Origin: Alphaproteobacteria bacterium | GTDB lineage: Bacteria; Pseudomonadota; Alphaproteobacteria; Bin95 | NCBI GenBank assembly: GCA_030833925.1 | Contig: JAURGE010000002.1 | Coordinates: 1 to 64,000 of the forward strand | DNA length: 64,000 nucleotides | Direction: 5' to 3' | Part shown: positions 60,586 through 64,000 of the stretch, one piece after another | Layout: each line of letters begins with the position of its first letter | Numbering within the stretch: position 1 is the first letter of the stretch | The notes under the pieces: model-generated | Seen by the model: only the letters and a program-made list of their open reading frames with translations | What the model was told of the DNA's origin: nothing | Database searches by the model: none | Made by a program: the position numbers and the translations under genes

Positions 60586-61458
60586 TTAGTCAACCGCTTT
60601 TAGCTGACGTTTTTTTGCCGAGGTGATGTTCAAATACGTTGCCGCTAAAATTAAAGCACCACCACCAAGTGTATATGGATCAATGTGTTCACCATAAAAA
60701 GCAAAGCCCGCCAGAGCCATCAAAGGCAATTGAAGAAAATTGACTGGCATCACCACACTGGCATCCGCCAGTTGAACCGATCGCGCCATCGAATAGTGAG
60801 CTGTTAGTCCGCCAATCGCCACTAAAATCACAAATGGCCATTCTTCCTCTGCTGGCAAGGCAATCTGTAGATTGGTACACGCAAGTGCAAAAATTAATTG
60901 AATCAACATCATAAAAAAAACGATGCGTAATGGCGGTTCTGTGCGCGTCAAAGCTTTCACCATAATGATTGAAACGGCGTAACAAAACGCCCCAAGCACG
61001 GTAACGCCAGTCGCTAACTCCAATGGAACAACACCAGGCCGAATGACAATCAAAACGCCTAAAAACCCAACTAGAATGATGGTGAACCGACGTAATGAAA
61101 GAAATTCACCCATGAAAATAACCGCTAAAGCCACTCCAAATAATGGTGTTGAAGAGGTTAATGCAGTCACATCCGCCATCGGTAAAAAGGCAATTCCGTA
61201 AAACCAACCGAATTGTCCGATAAAATGAATACTATTCCTTACACAATGACCAATGGGTCGTCTTGTCGTAACATTTTTGGCACCGCCAAAAGCTATTGCG
61301 ATGGGTGTTATAAGGGCAAGACCAATCAGACTACGAAAGAGTAGTATGGCAAAAGGGTCATGTTCGCCTGAAAGTTCCCGTCCGGCTATCTGCATGCATG
61401 CGAAGCTTGCCACCGCTCCAAGCATCCAGAGCGCCCCGCGAAGCGTATTGTTCGGCAT
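60586..61458 (-). CDS. EamA/DMT-family transporter
   Basis: 10-TM DMT-like: GALWMLGAVASFACMQIAGRELSG...FLGVLIVIRPGVVPLELATGVTVLGAFCYAVSIIMVKALTRTEPPLRIVFFM. Confidence 0.92.
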   Translation of the reverse strand: MPNNTLRGALWMLGAVASFACMQIAGRELSGEHDPFAILLFRSLIGLALITPIAIAFGGAKNVTTRRPIGHCVRNSIHFIGQFGWFYGIAFLPMADVTALTSSTPLFGVALAVIFMGEFLSLRRFTIILVGFLGVLIVIRPGVVPLELATGVTVLGAFCYAVSIIMVKALTRTEPPLRIVFFMMLIQLIFALACTNLQIALPAEEEWPFVILVAIGGLTAHYSMARSVQLADASVVMPVNFLQLPLMALAGFAFYGEHIDPYTLGGGALILAATYLNITSAKKRQLKAVD

Positions 61459-61700
61459 CGCCGTCCTTTCGGCATGTCATTTTGCAACTATTCTGAAAAT
61501 GCTGATCGCCTGGGCGTTCAACCTATCATCGGACCAAACACTAGATTTTAGCGCTCCTAGAACGAGCTCCGCTAAATCTCTCTTAAAAATCTTTTTATCA
61601 AACGAATAAAGGCGCTGCCTGATCGGAACAACTCATGCCTCGACGCTGCAGGCCCATATTCTAAGAATCTGCTATGAAAAGAACTTCAGGCTGCTGCTTT

Positions 61701-62495
61701 CTATCTAAAATCGAAACCCCGTTCCTTTAATTCTGAACGCAGGTTTTCACGGGGTTCAGGCATAAATTTCTTAGCAATATCATGGGACCAGCTATCGTCT
61801 GTCGTAGTCATTCCAACACTTCGGTAATGAGCTGCCAGAGCCTTATCATATGCATCAACTTTAGGGTCTAATCTTGCACCACTTATGGTTTTTCCATACT
61901 GCTCGTAGTGCACAACTGCATCTTGGTCCATACGAGGCTTCTGTTGCGGTACCTTGTCCGGCCAACCAAGAACCATTCCAAAAACACAATAGACACGCTT
62001 GGGTAGGCCTAAAATTTCAGCAGTCTCGGTAGCATTATTCCGAACGGCACCAATCATGACACCTTTCATGCCGAGTGAGTCAGCAGCAATGTAGGCTGAC
62101 ATTCCGACAAGTGCCGCATCAACCGAGGACACTAGACCTGTTTCGAGGTTATTTGTCTCCATATTACCGCCTCTATCACGCATCGCCTTATCGATACGTG
62201 TTAGGTCGGCACAGAAAGCAAGGAAAACTGGCGCGTTCGCTACGTGTTTTTGTCCCGAGGTCACAACTGCAAGTTTTTCTAATGTTTCTTTATCGCGGAC
62301 TACGATAACGCTGTAAGATTGAATATTCGAAGAGGTTGGCGCCCTAAATGCTGCCTGCAACACAGCATCAACTTGTTCATCGGTTACGGGCTCATCCGTG
62401 TAGGAACGAACCGAAACCCGATTAGCAAATGTGCGGGTTGTATCACTTTCGAGCGAACGCTCTGGGTACACCGTCTCTTCCATTAAAATCTCCAT
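61701..62495 (-). CDS. Nitroreductase (NADPH-dependent oxidoreductase, NfsA-like)
   Basis: RVSVRSYTDEPVTDEQVDAVLQAAFRAPTSSNIQSYSVIVVRDKETL...MKGVMIGAVRNNATETAEILGLPKRVYCVFGMVLGWPD. Start could be 62483. Confidence 0.92.
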   Translation of the reverse strand: MEILMEETVYPERSLESDTTRTFANRVSVRSYTDEPVTDEQVDAVLQAAFRAPTSSNIQSYSVIVVRDKETLEKLAVVTSGQKHVANAPVFLAFCADLTRIDKAMRDRGGNMETNNLETGLVSSVDAALVGMSAYIAADSLGMKGVMIGAVRNNATETAEILGLPKRVYCVFGMVLGWPDKVPQQKPRMDQDAVVHYEQYGKTISGARLDPKVDAYDKALAAHYRSVGMTTTDDSWSHDIAKKFMPEPRENLRSELKERGFDFR

Positions 62496-62500
62496 ATCCT

Positions 62501-63787
62501 TTAAAGCCAGGCGGGAGCATGCTGCTCCCTGATTATATCGTCATAAGATCGAGGGTTCCTTGTGAACGACCATTGACCATCACGCACAACTGCCTCTGCC
62601 GCTCTCGGACGGCTGTTGTATTCTGAACCCATAACTGACCCGTAAGCCCCTGCGGCTAAGAATGCCACCTGGTCTCCTGGCTGCAGCGGCGGCAGAGGCC
62701 GTTGATCAGCAAATTTATCGGTAGATTCACATACAGGACCAACCACGTCAGCAGGAGTCCAGGGCACACTACCAGGATCAATGAGCGGGACAATTTCGTG
62801 CCAAGCTTTATATAAAGCTGGTCGGATAAGGTCATTCATTGCGGCATCTAGTATCACGAACCGGCGACCTCCGGATTCCTTTACCGAAATCACCGTCGAG
62901 AGCAGCACTCCCGCAGGCCCCACGATGCGGCGCCCAGGCTCCAAAACCACTTCCGCGTCCAGCCCCGATACTGCTTTCTTTATGGTGTCAGCATAACTTT
63001 GAACAAGGGGTGCAGTCTCATTCTTGTAGCGGATGCCAAGGCCACCACCTACGTCAAAACGCTCCAGTTTTAAACCAGAGGCCGATAGACTTTCCCATAG
63101 TGATCTGAGTTTTGCGCAGGCCGCTGCAAGAAAATCCGTATTTCCAATTTGTGACCCAATATGCATCGCTATGCCTTTGGGGGCTAAACCTGGCGTTTTT
63201 TCGGCCTCCATATAGAGCCTGGGGGCATCCTCATAAGCGACACCAAACTTGTCAGTGGCTCTACCGGTTGAAATCTGGTCTAAAGTGCCCGCCTCAAGGT
63301 CTGGGTTAACACGAAGAGCAATTGGAGCCTCTTTTCCTAGTGACGTAGCAATTTGGGCAAGCTGACCAAGCTCATATTGTGTTTCCACGTTGATTTGCAT
63401 GACGCCGGCTTTAACAGCCTGTGCCAACTCACGGTCACTCTTACCTACGCCGGAGAAGACAATTCGATTGGCTGGAATTCCCGCGGATAACGCAAGCGCA
63501 AGCTCGCCGCCAGATACAACATCAACACCTGAACCAGCGCCCCCTAAGAGTTTAAGAATAGCCAAGCAATCATTAGCTTTCATGGCATAACAGATACGCG
63601 TTGGCTGATCCGCAAAAGCTCGCTGAAAATCCAGAAAATTCTCTAAAACAGCATCTAATGAGTAGACGTATACCGGTCCTCTCGCTGCATTAACGACTTC
63701 TGAAAGATCTACGCCACCGGCCTCAAGACGGCCATTTTTGTATGAAAAGCCAGGCGCAATGGCTGCAAGTTGATCCTTAAACATCAT
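62501..63787 (-). CDS. lysA: Diaminopimelate decarboxylase
   Basis: GPVYVYSLDAVLENFLDFQRAFADQPTRICYAMKANDCLAILKLL...GVDVVSGGELALALSAGIPANRIVFSGVGKSDREL...GPVCESTDKFADQRPLPPLQPGDQVAFLAAGAYGSVM. Confidence 0.96.
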   Translation of the reverse strand: MMFKDQLAAIAPGFSYKNGRLEAGGVDLSEVVNAARGPVYVYSLDAVLENFLDFQRAFADQPTRICYAMKANDCLAILKLLGGAGSGVDVVSGGELALALSAGIPANRIVFSGVGKSDRELAQAVKAGVMQINVETQYELGQLAQIATSLGKEAPIALRVNPDLEAGTLDQISTGRATDKFGVAYEDAPRLYMEAEKTPGLAPKGIAMHIGSQIGNTDFLAAACAKLRSLWESLSASGLKLERFDVGGGLGIRYKNETAPLVQSYADTIKKAVSGLDAEVVLEPGRRIVGPAGVLLSTVISVKESGGRRFVILDAAMNDLIRPALYKAWHEIVPLIDPGSVPWTPADVVGPVCESTDKFADQRPLPPLQPGDQVAFLAAGAYGSVMGSEYNSRPRAAEAVVRDGQWSFTRNPRSYDDIIREQHAPAWL

Positions 63788-63796
63788 GGCTTTGAG

Positions 63797-63919
63797 CTAC
63801 CGGCTTGGGTAAATTTTAGGATAGGACATGTTGGCTTCATCGGTGTGCTTTAGTTCGCCTTTTTTCCCGCATGATGAAAGTGAAATCAAAATGGCGGCCA
63901 ATACAAATAGGCGACGCAT
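63797..63919 (-). CDS. lptM: LptM-like small lipoprotein (missing from the ORF track)
   Basis: 40-aa translation MRRLFVLAAILISLSSCGKKGELKHTDEANMSYPKIYPSR: lipobox LSSC followed by GKKG, between argH and lysA. Confidence 0.85.
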   Translation of the reverse strand: MRRLFVLAAILISLSSCGKKGELKHTDEANMSYPKIYPSR

Positions 63920-64000
63920 CACGCCTCCTCTGCCAGCAGCCTACTGCGGGCCGTAGCAACAGCCTGCCGAACCCGTTCTGGTGCGGTACCGCCATAGCTT
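63919..64000 (-). CDS. argH: Argininosuccinate lyase, C-terminal end (truncated by window)
   Basis: Minus-strand translation ...SYGGTAPERVRQAVATARSRLLAEEA*, the typical ArgH C-terminus; ATGA overlap with lptM. Confidence 0.85.
   Translation of the reverse strand, partial: SYGGTAPERVRQAVATARSRLLAEEA

Noticed and set aside
63788-63918. Lysine riboswitch upstream of lysA
   Set aside because: The ~130-nt gap is occupied by the LptM-like lipoprotein ORF, overlapping argH.

Overview
This 64 kb chromosomal window looks alphaproteobacterial: groESL with a CIRCE operator, an ATP12-family chaperone gene, and argH-lptM-lysA gene order. It is dominated by acyl-CoA/CoA-ester metabolism, hydrolases, VOC-fold proteins and housekeeping genes. 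I saw no CRISPR array, transposon, rRNA or tRNA. The most notable locus is 53431-55393. There the ORF track splits one gene at an in-frame TGA (55154-55156). Read through as selenocysteine it gives ...EALAD-U-G-S-C-T-S-C-S-L-H-D..., a UGSC-family selenoprotein of about 171 aa. A hand-folded hairpin beginning at the UGA fits a bacterial SECIS, with a GUU apical loop 19 nt after the UGA. The gene follows a ~480-aa protein with a CPTC thioredoxin-like N-terminus. Second in interest is a three-gene thiocyanate hydrolase/nitrile hydratase-type locus (41374-42551) with the VCTLCSC metal-claw motif and a split beta subunit. Other observations are a translationally coupled pair of half-size permeases, a Rad50/SbcC-like ATPase without a zinc hook, and a MarR/HlyD/MFS efflux operon with a candidate operator. 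Everything comes from reading the sequence and ORF track; no searches or folding software were run.
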